From positions 1 through 64,000 of the forward strand of contig JARLIO010000022.1 of NCBI GenBank assembly GCA_031291675.1: 64,000 nucleotides of DNA. The letters run 5' to 3'. This document shows positions 50,141 through 59,341 of the stretch, one piece after another. A model generated the notes under the pieces. It did no database searches. It was not told where the DNA came from and saw only the letters and a program-made list of their open reading frames with translations. The first letter of the stretch is position 1, and every line of letters starts with the position of its first letter. A program made the position numbers and the translations under genes. The DNA is from Azospirillaceae bacterium (GTDB lineage Bacteria > Pseudomonadota > Alphaproteobacteria > Azospirillales > Azospirillaceae).

Positions 50141-51608
50141 TCCCATCGTGACAACCAATAATCCGGGCGAGACTCCGGCCGATCGTTCGAGCGATTATTC
50201 GGCCGGGTCGGTCACAGCCCGATCAGGGCGGGCGATCGTGATCTCGCCGGTATTGCCGGCGGCTCGCGTCGACCGCGGCGAAGAGCGCGCCGCCGGACGT
50301 CCGGCGCGTGGTGCCGCGGTGTCGAGCCGGACGCCCCAGGCCCGACTGAGCGAGGCGGTTGGTCTGGCCGCAGCGATCAACCTTGAGGTCATCCACGGGG
50401 AAGTGATCCGGGTCAACCGCCCCCAATCGGGAACCCTGTTCGGCAGCGGTTTCATCGACCATATCAAGTCGCTCCTGGAAGAGGCTGAGGCGACCACAGC
50501 GGTGACCCTGGTGATCATCGATCATCCGCTGTCGCCGGTGCAGCAACGCAATCTGGAACAGGCGTGGCAGGCCAAGGTCATCGACCGGACGGGCTTGATT
50601 CTGGAGATCTTCGGCGAGCGTGCCCGGACCCGTGAAGGCCAGCTCCAGGTTGAATTGGCGGCGTTGACCTACCAACGTTCCCGCCTGGTGCGCTCCTGGA
50701 CCCATTTGGAGCGGCAGCGTGGTGGCTTCGGCTTCCTCGGTGGTCCCGGCGAAAGCCAGTTGGAAATGGATCGCCGCCTGATCGACGACCGGATCATCAA
50801 GCTGAAACGCGAACTGGACGATGTGCGCCGGACCCGCGACCTTCATCGCAAGGCGCGGGAACGGGTGCCTTATCCAGTCGTGGCGCTGGTTGGCTATACC
50901 AATGCCGGCAAATCCACCTTGTTCAACCGGTTGGCCGGCGCCTCGGTGTTTGCCAAGGATCTGCTGTTTGCCACCCTGGACCCGACAATGCGAGCCGTCA
51001 CCCTGCCGTCCGGGCACAAAGTGATCCTCTCGGACACGGTCGGGTTCATTTCGGATCTGCCGACCGATCTGATCGCCGCGTTCCGGGCGACGCTGGAAGA
51101 GGTTCAGGCGGCGGATATCATTCTCCATGTCCGCGATCTGGCCCACCCCGATAGCGAGGCGCAGAAGGCCGACGTAGCCCGGGTGTTGCGCGATCTGGAT
51201 ATCGACCCGGACACCGATGCGCGGATGATCGAGGTCCTCAACAAGATCGACCTGATCGAGCCCGAGGCGCGGGCGGCTGTCTTGGTCCAGGCCGGGCACA
51301 GCGAGACCCAGGTCGCGATTTCGGCAGCGACCGGGGAGGGGTTCGATCGCCTGTGCGCTCTGCTCGATCGCGTTATGACCGTCGATCGGCAGTTGGTCGA
51401 GCTGTTGTTGAGCCCCGGTGACGGCGCGGCCATGGCCTGGTTGTATGGTCATGCCGAAGTGGTCGGCCGCCATGACGACGACGCTGGAAACCACGTCCAG
51501 GTTTCGATTGAACCGGTTGCTCTGGCACGGTTCGAACACCGGTACCCTTACCACGCCACCCCGCTCCAACCGTCGACCGTGCCGTCGGTTGGACCGAGCG
51601 AGGGTTAA
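50127..51608 (+). CDS. hflX: GTPase HflX
   Basis: A 493-residue ribosome-associated GTPase, in its family a ribosome-splitting factor after heat stress. The N-terminal domain (about 75-190) has the family pattern [14 protein letters not shown] coiled linker with [15 protein letters not shown] leads to the G domain (about 250-420: [30 protein letters not shown]). The first 70 residues are variable. The start is unclear. AAGGAGG at 50120-50126 touches the GTG at 50127, is nine bases from an in-frame ATT at 50136, and is 21 from a GTG at 50148. The reading frame overlaps hfq. Confidence 0.93.
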   Translation: MTTIDPIVTTNNPGETPADRSSDYSAGSVTARSGRAIVISPVLPAARVDRGEERAAGRPARGAAVSSRTPQARLSEAVGLAAAINLEVIHGEVIRVNRPQSGTLFGSGFIDHIKSLLEEAEATTAVTLVIIDHPLSPVQQRNLEQAWQAKVIDRTGLILEIFGERARTREGQLQVELAALTYQRSRLVRSWTHLERQRGGFGFLGGPGESQLEMDRRLIDDRIIKLKRELDDVRRTRDLHRKARERVPYPVVALVGYTNAGKSTLFNRLAGASVFAKDLLFATLDPTMRAVTLPSGHKVILSDTVGFISDLPTDLIAAFRATLEEVQAADIILHVRDLAHPDSEAQKADVARVLRDLDIDPDTDARMIEVLNKIDLIEPEARAAVLVQAGHSETQVAISAATGEGFDRLCALLDRVMTVDRQLVELLLSPGDGAAMAWLYGHAEVVGRHDDDAGNHVQVSIEPVALARFEHRYPYHATPLQPSTVPSVGPSEG

Positions 51609-51623
51609 GCCACCTTCGTTGCT

Positions 51624-51651
51624 TCGGGGAGGGGGCCTGCGACCTCCCCGA
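51624..51651. terminator. Bidirectional hairpin between hflX and the chemoreceptor gene
   Basis: TCGGGGAGG (51624-51632) and CCTCCCCGA (51643-51651) form a nine-base stem with a ten-base loop between two convergent genes. Only a short TTT follows on the plus strand. Confidence 0.55.
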
Positions 51652-51701
51652 TTTGCGGTGCTGGTCAGTGGCCGCGGCAGGCAACAGACCTTTTGGAATT
51701 C

Positions 51702-53711
51702 CTATCCCTTCTGGACATCCTCCAGGAAAGACTGCACGGAGGTGCGCAGAATGACGCATTGCCCGGCCAGGTCGCTGGTGGCCCGGAGCATGTCTTCGGC
51801 GGCGTGGCCGGTCCGGCCGGCGGCGTCGGATACGCCGCCGATATGACCGGTGACGTTCCGGGTGCCGACGGCGGCCTGTTGGACGTTGCGGGCGATCTCC
51901 TGCGTCGCGACGCCTTGCTGTTCGATCGCCGCCGCAATCGATGACGAGATTGCCTCGATCTGGGCGATGATGTTGCCGATATTGGCAACCGCGTGAACCG
52001 AATTTGCGGTTGCCGTCTGTACGGTCGTGATCTGTTGCGCGATCTCGCGGGTCGCCTGTTCGGTTTGGTTCGCCAGAATTTTGACTTCCGAGGCGACCAC
52101 GGCGAATCCTTTTCCTGCCGTGCCGGCGCGTGCGGCCTCGATTGTCGCGTTGAGCGCCAAAAGATTGGTTTGCGCGGCGATCCCCTGAATCAGCCCGATC
52201 ACCGTGCCGATTTTCTGGGTGGCATCGGACAATCCCTTCACTGTGTGATTGATCTGGTCGACTTCGAGGACCGCGGATTGGGCAACCTCTGCGGATTTGG
52301 TGACCTGGTGGGCGATTTCCTGGATCGATGACGACAGTTGCTCGGACGCCGACGCCACGGTCTGGACGTTGGCCGATGCCTGTTGTGCCGCAGATGCCAC
52401 CGCAATCGCCATACCCGACGCCTCGCGGGCGGTTTCGGTCAGGTCGCCAGCCGTGGTCTGCAAGTGGCTCGTCGCTGTGGCCACGACATTAAGGACACCG
52501 GTCGCGATCTCGTCGAAATTGGCTGCCAGGACCTGAATGTGATGGGCGCGCGCTGCTTTCCCGGCCTGCTGCGTTTCCTGTTCGCCGGCCAGTCGGTCGG
52601 CCTCGATCATCGCCGTTCGGAAAAGCTCGAGTGATTTCGCCATGGTCCCCAGTTCATCGCCCCGGTCCAGACCCGGAACCGCAATGTTGCGCTCACCGGC
52701 GGTCAGTCGCTTCATGATTTCGGCAAGGACCAGAATCGGCCGCGAGATGCCCTGTCCGACGGTCAGGGCGATGACGGCGCTGGCGGCCATCGCGAGCGCC
52801 GTGAAAAGAAGTGTCAGGCGTTGGCTCATGGCGCTGGTGGCGGTTGTCGTTTTTTCGATCCGGGCCTCGTCAGCGATCGTCGAATCCTTGATCGCCTGGA
52901 CCTCTCGCGAAATGATGGCAACCAGTTCCGGCATGTCGACGCCGGTGATCGTACCGATCTGGTCATTGACCGTGGCGAGATTGGTAAAATCGTCGCCGTA
53001 ATGGTTGAACGAGTCCCGGGCCGCCTCGAGCCGGGTCTTGACCGCGGCGCGATCCAGCAGCATCGAGAACACCGACTTCGCCATCGTGAATTCGCGCGTT
53101 GTCGCCTGGCCCGCGGCATGATCGTGACGCAGGATCATTTCGTTGCTGTGAAGGCGGATCAACAGCAGCCGCTGCGCGAGACTGGCATAGAGTGCCACCG
53201 AATCCGACGAGGCGGCGGCGGCGAGGTCGGAGATTTTCTTATCGAGGGCGTCGGCGTTCGGACCGAAATCGTCGTGGATCAGGGTGTTCTGGCGGACCGT
53301 CAATTCTACCAGTCGATCGAAACTCACACGGTAGGCTTCGATCGCGCGCCCTCCCTCCTCAAAATTCCGGCGGCGCTCCGGATCGCCGCTATGGCCCAGA
53401 CCCTGGGCGATCAAAGTGCGCAGTCTGTCGCCGGTTTGGTGGACCGCATCAACCTGCGCGTCCAGGCCCTGGCCAAGATAGTCCCGGATCTGGCGTTGCA
53501 GATCGGTTGCCGACTTGTCCAGATCATAGGCGATGGCGGCCTCGGCGACGCGCCCGGCAAAGGTCGCCACCTCCTGCCGGCTCTTGACGGAGACCCGATA
53601 GGACGTCGCCGCGACCACGAGGAAAATGACGATGATCAAGCCAAATCCCAGCGTAATTTTGGTTCTGATCGACCAACGCTTCGGCCGCAGTCTGGAAAAT
53701 ATCGTCGCCAA
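51702..53711 (-). CDS. Methyl-accepting chemotaxis protein
   Basis: A 669-residue chemoreceptor. A first membrane helix (about 18-40) is followed by an all-helical periplasmic sensor of about 260 residues that looks like a helical-bundle or helical bimodular domain. A second helix lies at about 300-322, then HAMP (RPILVLAEIMKRLTAGERNI). The long cytoplasmic signalling hairpin has the tip sequence GIAAQTNLLALNATIEAARAG. The start is a TTG at 53711 with GGAGG five bases upstream; no nearby ATG fits. It lies 108 bases downstream of the polyol operon on the same strand. Confidence 0.93.
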   Translation of the reverse strand: MATIFSRLRPKRWSIRTKITLGFGLIIVIFLVVAATSYRVSVKSRQEVATFAGRVAEAAIAYDLDKSATDLQRQIRDYLGQGLDAQVDAVHQTGDRLRTLIAQGLGHSGDPERRRNFEEGGRAIEAYRVSFDRLVELTVRQNTLIHDDFGPNADALDKKISDLAAAASSDSVALYASLAQRLLLIRLHSNEMILRHDHAAGQATTREFTMAKSVFSMLLDRAAVKTRLEAARDSFNHYGDDFTNLATVNDQIGTITGVDMPELVAIISREVQAIKDSTIADEARIEKTTTATSAMSQRLTLLFTALAMAASAVIALTVGQGISRPILVLAEIMKRLTAGERNIAVPGLDRGDELGTMAKSLELFRTAMIEADRLAGEQETQQAGKAARAHHIQVLAANFDEIATGVLNVVATATSHLQTTAGDLTETAREASGMAIAVASAAQQASANVQTVASASEQLSSSIQEIAHQVTKSAEVAQSAVLEVDQINHTVKGLSDATQKIGTVIGLIQGIAAQTNLLALNATIEAARAGTAGKGFAVVASEVKILANQTEQATREIAQQITTVQTATANSVHAVANIGNIIAQIEAISSSIAAAIEQQGVATQEIARNVQQAAVGTRNVTGHIGGVSDAAGRTGHAAEDMLRATSDLAGQCVILRTSVQSFLEDVQKG

Positions 53712-53750
53712 TTCGACCTCCGGGGAGATGTTGGGCCGTGGGATCCGGGC

Positions 53751-53782
53751 CTGTGAGATCACGGGGCTGTGAGATCGCGGGG
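53751..53782. repeat. Tandem 16-bp repeat upstream of the chemoreceptor gene
   Basis: CTGTGAGATCACGGGG (53751-53766) is followed at once by CTGTGAGATCGCGGGG (53767-53782), differing at one base. It sits 40 bases before the chemoreceptor start codon, inside the 108-base gap after the epimerase gene, so it may be a regulator binding array. Confidence 0.7.
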
Positions 53783-53819
53783 CGGGGAAACCCGCGTGCA
53801 TCCGCGCCGTGGTATGGGG

Positions 53820-54713
53820 TTACCGTTTCTCGTGCGGGTCGGGATCGATCAATCCACCCTGCTGCATCTGCCGAAGGATCCATTGTCGCGCCTGGGCGAT
53901 TTTTATGACCGGTTCGGCTGCGTTTTCGGTCCACATCTCGATCAGAAACGGACCGCGATAGCCCAGCGCGGCCAGGGTCGCGAAACAGCCGGCGAAATCG
54001 ACACAGCCCTCACCGAAGGACACGTCGCGGAATTTCCCGGGAAAATCGGGCGTGACCTTCAGGGTGTCTTTCAGGTGGATCGCGACGATCCTGGTGATGC
54101 CGTCCCGCAACTCCGCCTGGACATCGTTGCCCCAGGCCGTCAAATTGCCGAGATCGGGATAAACGCAGAAAAACGGTGAGCGGATGATGTCGTCATATTC
54201 CCGCCAGGATGCGATCGAGTTGATGAACGCGGTATCCATGATCTCGACAGCCAACATGACCTGGACTTTGGCGGCTTCGTCGACAGCCCAGCGCAGACCT
54301 TCGATGAAACGGGTCTTTGTTCCTTCATCGCTGGGTTCATAATACGTGTCATAGCCAGCCAGCTGGATCGTCCGTAAGCCCAGATCGACCGACAGGTCGA
54401 TCGCTCGGTGGATGATGTCGCGAGCACGGGCGCGCAGCGCGGGGTCGTGGCTTCCGAACGGAAAGCGCCGGTGTGCCGATAGGCACATGCTGGGCACGGT
54501 GAGGCCCTGATCGCGGACGGCGGCGCAGAAATCCGTCCGCTGTGCTCGCGACCAGGTCAGCCGAGCCAGCCGTTCGTCACTTTCGTCGATCGACATTTCG
54601 ACGAAATCAAACTCCAGGGCCTTCGCCAGGGCCAGGCGGGACGGCCAGCTCAGGTTTTTCGGCAACGCCTTTTCGTAAATTCCGAGTGGATTTTGCAGCG
54701 GTCGGTTGTTCAT
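53820..54713 (-). CDS. ulaE: L-ribulose/L-xylulose 5-phosphate 3-epimerase (UlaE/SgbU-like)
   Basis: The 297-residue TIM-barrel epimerase belongs to the UlaE/SgbU family, which turns L-xylulose 5-phosphate into L-ribulose 5-phosphate. It opens with LGIYEKALPKNLSW and LEFDFVEMSIDESDERLARL and contains PSMCLSAHRRFPFGS, TIQLAGYDTYYE, AVEIMDTAFINSI, VYPDLGNLTAWG (metal ligand region) and FLIEMWTE. Length and motifs are normal. It is the last enzyme gene of the cluster, 28 bases from the LyxK-like kinase gene. Confidence 0.9.
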   Translation of the reverse strand: MNNRPLQNPLGIYEKALPKNLSWPSRLALAKALEFDFVEMSIDESDERLARLTWSRAQRTDFCAAVRDQGLTVPSMCLSAHRRFPFGSHDPALRARARDIIHRAIDLSVDLGLRTIQLAGYDTYYEPSDEGTKTRFIEGLRWAVDEAAKVQVMLAVEIMDTAFINSIASWREYDDIIRSPFFCVYPDLGNLTAWGNDVQAELRDGITRIVAIHLKDTLKVTPDFPGKFRDVSFGEGCVDFAGCFATLAALGYRGPFLIEMWTENAAEPVIKIAQARQWILRQMQQGGLIDPDPHEKR

Positions 54714-54741
54714 GGCGGCGGTCTCCGGGGCGTTGTCGCGC

Positions 54742-56226
54742 TCACAATCCGGCGGGTAACGTGTTCAGGGTCTCGGCCAATCGCCGATAGGCCGCATATT
54801 TCCGGCGGTAGTAGGGGGCGGCCCTGACGTCCGGCTCAACCCGTGATCCGACCGGGCACATCGCTTCCATCGCCTGGGGGAACGTGGCGTAAAGCCCGGA
54901 GCCCACGGCGGCCGCGATCGATGCGCCGAGGCAACCCGATTCCTTGACGTGCAGGACCTCGACCGGCATCTCGCTGATATCGGCGACCATCTGCATCCAG
55001 ACCTTCGAGCGGGCCGGTCCCCCGGTCAGCCGCAGGATCTTGTCGCGTCCCGACAAGGCCAGGATGCGCTCCAGATGGACATGCTGGGAAAAGCAAATCC
55101 CCTCGTAGACCGCCCGAACCACCTCGGCCAGCCCGTGGGCGTTGGCGAGGCCGTAGAACCCCGCGGACAAATTGTCGCCAAGATTGGACGAGAACAGGTA
55201 GGGCAGGAATTGGATCGCGCCATCGCCCGGGGGCAGGGCTTCGATCATGGCTTCGCAGCGCTGATAAGGATCCGCGCTGTCGCCCATGAAGGTGTGAACG
55301 AACCACTCCAAATTCCCGGCCGACGTCGGGCTGCCCTCGTGAACAAAGTATTTGCCGGGAATGCAGTACCGTCCCCAGATATAGGGGTGTTCAGCCGGTT
55401 GAATCCGATCGGTGGTCCAGGTCACGATGGTCCAGGTGCCCATCACCACATTGATCGCACGCGGATCGGACAGCCCGGCGCAGACTGCGGCCGAGACCAC
55501 ATCGAAAAACCCGCCATAAACCGGCGTTCCCGCCCTCAGGCCGGTTTCCGCGGCCGCCTGCCGCGTGATTCCCGACAGGCTTTGTTGGGACCCGATGACC
55601 GGCGGCAGGCATTCCGCCATCTCACCGATGCCAAACAGCGAAAGCAATGCCGGGTCATAGGAACCCTTCTCGACATTGTAGAGGTTGCTGCCGGAAATAT
55701 TGGTGATCTCGGCGGCAAACTCCCCGGTGAATTTGTAGCGGATCCAGTCATGAGCCATCAGAATGTGGCGGGTACGCCGGTAGGAGTCCGGCTCGTTTGC
55801 CTTCAACCATGCCAGCAGCGATACGGGGTGACCGGACCAGAGTTGCTGGTAGCCGAACGGATAGGCCTCCGCCGCTATGCCATCGGCCTTCCAGGAACGA
55901 ACGATTGGAAGCGCGCGGTTGTCCGAAGAAATGATGCCGTTGCGGACGGGTTCACCCTGTTCGTCGACCAGATACAATCCCTTGCCGTGGGCCGAGAAGC
56001 TGACGCCGGCAATGTCCGCGGGCAGAACGGCGCTATCCGCCAACAGTTTGCGGATCGTGGCGCAAACCGTGCGCCACATCGCATTCATGTCGCGCTCGCA
56101 CCAGCCGAGATGCTCGACGATTGCAAGATCGGTCAGTGCCACGACCGCGCGTTCATGACCGTTTTCGTCATAAAGTCCGCTCTTGATGACGGTGCCGCCG
56201 ATATCGATTCCAAGAAAATAGGGCAT
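54742..56226 (-). CDS. lyxK: L-xylulokinase-like FGGY carbohydrate kinase
   Basis: A 494-residue sugar kinase. It starts YFLGIDIGGTVIKSGLYDENG (phosphate 1 motif) and continues with GVSFSAHGKGLYLVDEQG, WSGHPVSLLAWLKANEP, GGFFDVVSAAVCAGL and the C-terminal LRLTGGPARSKVWMQMVADI. The pattern follows E. coli LyxK closely through most of its length, including SNLYNVEKGSYDP and HEGSPTSAGNLEWF. It should phosphorylate L-xylulose or a similar ketose. The start at 56226 gives the standard N-terminus. Confidence 0.88.
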   Translation of the reverse strand: MPYFLGIDIGGTVIKSGLYDENGHERAVVALTDLAIVEHLGWCERDMNAMWRTVCATIRKLLADSAVLPADIAGVSFSAHGKGLYLVDEQGEPVRNGIISSDNRALPIVRSWKADGIAAEAYPFGYQQLWSGHPVSLLAWLKANEPDSYRRTRHILMAHDWIRYKFTGEFAAEITNISGSNLYNVEKGSYDPALLSLFGIGEMAECLPPVIGSQQSLSGITRQAAAETGLRAGTPVYGGFFDVVSAAVCAGLSDPRAINVVMGTWTIVTWTTDRIQPAEHPYIWGRYCIPGKYFVHEGSPTSAGNLEWFVHTFMGDSADPYQRCEAMIEALPPGDGAIQFLPYLFSSNLGDNLSAGFYGLANAHGLAEVVRAVYEGICFSQHVHLERILALSGRDKILRLTGGPARSKVWMQMVADISEMPVEVLHVKESGCLGASIAAAVGSGLYATFPQAMEAMCPVGSRVEPDVRAAPYYRRKYAAYRRLAETLNTLPAGL

Positions 56227-56359
56227 GATTTCTTCTCTTTCCGGCCGTAATTCCACCCGGATGTTCGGGAAATGACATGACGAAAGACAAAGTGTTCGCG
56301 TCATCACCGCAACATGCATGGTGATTTGATGCGTCCCTATGTTGACAACGTGTCTTGCG

Positions 56360-57949
56360 TTACGACGCTTGTCGTAATGTTCGGTATTTTATCTGGTCAT
56401 TTGCCATTTCCCGGAAGATCGCGTATTTGGAATCATGGAAGGTGGCAGTATTTTCGCGGGGAATGGTGACGGAGGCATCGCCCGACATCCCGATCATCGC
56501 CAGCGGCAGCGATTTGAAATGGCCGCAGGCGGTGGCGCCCAGCATGGCGCTGCCCAGCAGCATCGCCTCGCTCTCGCTGATGATCTCGATCGGCATGCCG
56601 GTGATGTCGGCGAACTCTCGGACCCACAAGGGATTCTTGGCGCCACCGCCGCACAGGCGCACCCGGCGGATGGCAAAGCCATGGCTGTTCATGGTCTCGA
56701 TGATGTGGCGCGTGCCGTAGGCCACGGACTGCAACGCCGCCAGGTAACGGATCGCCAGGCTTTCCAGAGAGTCGTCGAGTTTGAGCCCACAGATCGAGCC
56801 GGTCAGGGTCGGGTCGGCCAACGGCGAACGATTGCCAAGATAATAGCCGAGCAGATGAAAATCCGCGGTTGGGAAACGCACGAGGGTCTCGATCTGCGCG
56901 ATCAACTCGTTGAGGCAGGTGTAGGCGGATACGTCCTGGCGTCGCATTTCGTCCTGGAGCCGGGGATAGGCCGCCGAGTCCCTGATGACAAAGTCGACCA
57001 GCGCACCGGCTGCGCTTTGTCCCCCTTCCGCCAGCCAGTAGCCGGGGATCATCGCGCCGTAATAGGGCCCCCAGATACCGGGAACGAAGTTGAGCGACCG
57101 GTTGGATGCCATATGGCACGCCGAGGTTCCGGCGATCACGGCCAGGGTTTCCTCCGGGGCGTCACCCAAAACGCCAAGGCCACCGGCATGAGCGTCAATC
57201 AGACCGGCCCCGACCACAACGCTCTGCGGCAAGCCCAATTCCGCGGCGGCCTGCACGCTCAGGGTCCCGATCGCCTCACCAGGATCCTTGATCTGGCTGC
57301 CGATCCGTTCACCCTGAAGCAGTTCGAACAGGCCGAGGCTGTCGAAGAACGACGGTGACCAACGTTTCTCATGATTGAGATACGTCCATTTGCAACTGGT
57401 CGTGCAGGAACTGCGGGTCATGCTGCCGGTCGCGCGGAACGTCAAGAAATCGGCGAGATCAAAGAAATGCGCGACACGCTGGTATTGATCGGGTCGATGG
57501 TTTTTCAGCCAGAGGATCTTGGGGATTTCCATTTCCGGACTGATCGCGCCACCGACATATTTCAGGACCTCGTGATTGCCCTGGTTGATCGCCAAGGCTT
57601 CATCGATGGCGCGATGATCCATCCACACCACGACGTTCCATTGATCCTCGTCACCCGGCGAAACCGATGTCGGTGCTCCGTGATCATCCAGGGCCACCAG
57701 GGAGCAGGTGGCATCGAAGCCAATGGCCCGGACATCGGAGGGATGAACGCCGGACTGTCTCATGATCGAGCGCACGGTCGCGCAAACCCCGGCCCAGATA
57801 TCTGCCGACGACTGCTCGGCGTACAGCGGACGGGGGCGATTGAGGCGGATCGGCGCGTCCGCCAGGGCGAACCGGGTCCCAGCCATATCAAAAAGGGCGG
57901 CCCGGACGCTTCCGGTTCCGACATCGACACCAATCGCATAGTCAGTCAT
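56360..57949 (-). CDS. Pentulose kinase, D-ribulokinase-like FGGY
   Basis: The 529-residue kinase is of the FGGY pentulose/ribulokinase group. Features are AIGVDVGTGSVRAALFDMAGT, IGFDATCSLVALDDHG, VVWMDHRAIDEA, GAGLIDAHAGGLGVLG, IAGTSACHMASN and VRLCGGGAKNPLWVREFADI. The TCSLV and MDHRA motifs point to D-ribulose-type kinases rather than L-arabinose-pathway AraB, but the substrate cannot be fixed. It is 133 bases upstream of the LyxK-like gene, so the cluster makes two different ketose kinases. Confidence 0.85.
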   Translation of the reverse strand: MTDYAIGVDVGTGSVRAALFDMAGTRFALADAPIRLNRPRPLYAEQSSADIWAGVCATVRSIMRQSGVHPSDVRAIGFDATCSLVALDDHGAPTSVSPGDEDQWNVVVWMDHRAIDEALAINQGNHEVLKYVGGAISPEMEIPKILWLKNHRPDQYQRVAHFFDLADFLTFRATGSMTRSSCTTSCKWTYLNHEKRWSPSFFDSLGLFELLQGERIGSQIKDPGEAIGTLSVQAAAELGLPQSVVVGAGLIDAHAGGLGVLGDAPEETLAVIAGTSACHMASNRSLNFVPGIWGPYYGAMIPGYWLAEGGQSAAGALVDFVIRDSAAYPRLQDEMRRQDVSAYTCLNELIAQIETLVRFPTADFHLLGYYLGNRSPLADPTLTGSICGLKLDDSLESLAIRYLAALQSVAYGTRHIIETMNSHGFAIRRVRLCGGGAKNPLWVREFADITGMPIEIISESEAMLLGSAMLGATACGHFKSLPLAMIGMSGDASVTIPRENTATFHDSKYAIFREMANDQIKYRTLRQAS

Positions 57950-58038
57950 GATCTCGGTCTCAATTATCCAGCGTTATGATCGCCGAGCCGGCGACGGTCA
58001 GGGGGCACCGCCGCCGGCTCCGGTTCGATCTCCCGGCC

Positions 58039-58203
58039 CAGCCGTTCTCATTTTGGCTGTCGGCCCGCGGGCTGCCGCCCGCACCCGCTCGCGGTGAACC
58101 CCGAATCCCTCTCTATTTTGACAAAAACAAAGGGGTCTGGGGCACGGCCCCCGTTGGGTTTGGGCGAAAGCCCAACGCTTCGTCGCCAAAATCAGAACCG
58201 CTG
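58039..58203. repeat. 165-bp element with terminal inverted repeats (MITE-like)
   Basis: The left end 58039-58057 and the right end 58185-58203 are inverted repeats matching at 17 of 19 bases. Inside are a GCCCGCGGGC palindrome near 58064, a GGGGC/GCCCC stem at 58139-58151 and a TTGGGC/GCCCAA stem with a GAAA loop at 58160-58175. The first 38 bases recur, inverted and exact, at 301-338. No coding region is apparent. It lies in the 287-base gap between the ribulokinase-like and dehydrogenase genes. It could be a non-autonomous transposable repeat or a structured intergenic element. Confidence 0.7.
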
Positions 58204-58236
58204 CTCCCGGCCCGTTCAGGTTGACCGTCGGCGTGG

Positions 58237-59307
58237 TCAGGGGTTCAGCAGAACCTTGACCGATTCCAGCTTTTCCGCCATGGCCATCGCCGCATCGAAA
58301 TCCTCCAGGGCGTACTGATGGGTTACGATGCCCTCGGCGGTCAGCTTGCCGCGCGAGAACAGGTCGATCGCCGTCTCGTAGGAGTAGGGGCCGAGATGCG
58401 ATCCCCGGATGTCCAGTTCCTTGCGGTCGCCGATCACCGACCAGTCGACGGTGGTCGGACCGGAGAACACGCTGAACTCGACAAAGCGGCCGAGCTTGCG
58501 GATCATTTCCAGGCCCTGGATGACGCCATTGGGGTGGCCGGTGGCCTCGATATAGACGTCGCAGCCATAGCCGCCGGTCAGATCGCGCACGATCTTGATC
58601 ACGTCGTCGCGTTTCGGATTCAAAGTGAGGGTGGCACCGAATTTCCGGGCCGTCGCCAGGCGGTCGTCATCCATGTCCAGCACGATGAATTTCCGGGGGG
58701 TCAGCAGGGGAATCACCTGGGCCATGCACAGGCCCAGAGGTCCGGCACCGGCCAGCACCACGACGTCGTCCAGGTCGATATCGGCCCGTCGCACGGTATG
58801 GATCGCACAAGCCATCGGTTCGATGATCGCAGCCTGCTCGTGACTGACGGAATCCGGGATCTTGTGGATGATGCAGGTCTTGGCGAATTTCATGTATTCG
58901 GCCATGCCGCCTTCGGCGATATGGGTCTGGAAGCCGAAGATGTTGTGGACTTCGCACATCCAATACTTCCCGGTTCGGCAGAACTTGCACCTGCCGCAGG
59001 GAACGATCTGCTCGGCAACCACGCGATCGCCGATCGCGACGTCGTGCAGCTCAGCGGCGCCTTCGCCCAGTTCGACGACATTGCCATAGAATTCATGGCC
59101 CGGAACCACCGGAACCTTGACCCAGGGAGAGCATCCGCCCCAGAACATGTCAGCGCCATGATAGGCCTTCACATCACCAGCGCAGATGCCACAGGTCTTG
59201 ACCTTGACGACGACCTCACCGGGTCCTGCCTTCGGCTTGGGGAACCGCGCATCGATCTTGTAATCCTTGGGGCCATGGCAAACGACCGCAGTCATTGTTT
59301 CAAACAT
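58237..59307 (-). CDS. Zinc-dependent polyol dehydrogenase (erythritol/threitol dehydrogenase-like)
   Basis: The 356-residue medium-chain dehydrogenase has the catalytic zinc region CGICAGDVKAYHG and PGHEF. The structural zinc cysteines are in CGRCKFCRTGKYWMC, and the Rossmann motif is LAGAGPLGLCMA with an acidic LDMDDDR (NAD preference). The N-terminus TAVVCHGPKDYK and FWGG string resemble enzymes called erythritol/L-threitol dehydrogenases, but in this kinase context a pentitol such as xylitol, arabinitol or ribitol is as likely. GGAG six bases before the ATG supports the start. Confidence 0.85.
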   Translation of the reverse strand: MFETMTAVVCHGPKDYKIDARFPKPKAGPGEVVVKVKTCGICAGDVKAYHGADMFWGGCSPWVKVPVVPGHEFYGNVVELGEGAAELHDVAIGDRVVAEQIVPCGRCKFCRTGKYWMCEVHNIFGFQTHIAEGGMAEYMKFAKTCIIHKIPDSVSHEQAAIIEPMACAIHTVRRADIDLDDVVVLAGAGPLGLCMAQVIPLLTPRKFIVLDMDDDRLATARKFGATLTLNPKRDDVIKIVRDLTGGYGCDVYIEATGHPNGVIQGLEMIRKLGRFVEFSVFSGPTTVDWSVIGDRKELDIRGSHLGPYSYETAIDLFSRGKLTAEGIVTHQYALEDFDAAMAMAEKLESVKVLLNP

Positions 59308-59341
59308 GTCTCACTCCATTCCAGATTTAGGGGGGGTATCG

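Noticed and set aside
51520-51545. tRNA T-loop-like GGTTCGAAC sequence
   Set aside because: It lies in the hflX coding frame and has no acceptor or anticodon stems around it.
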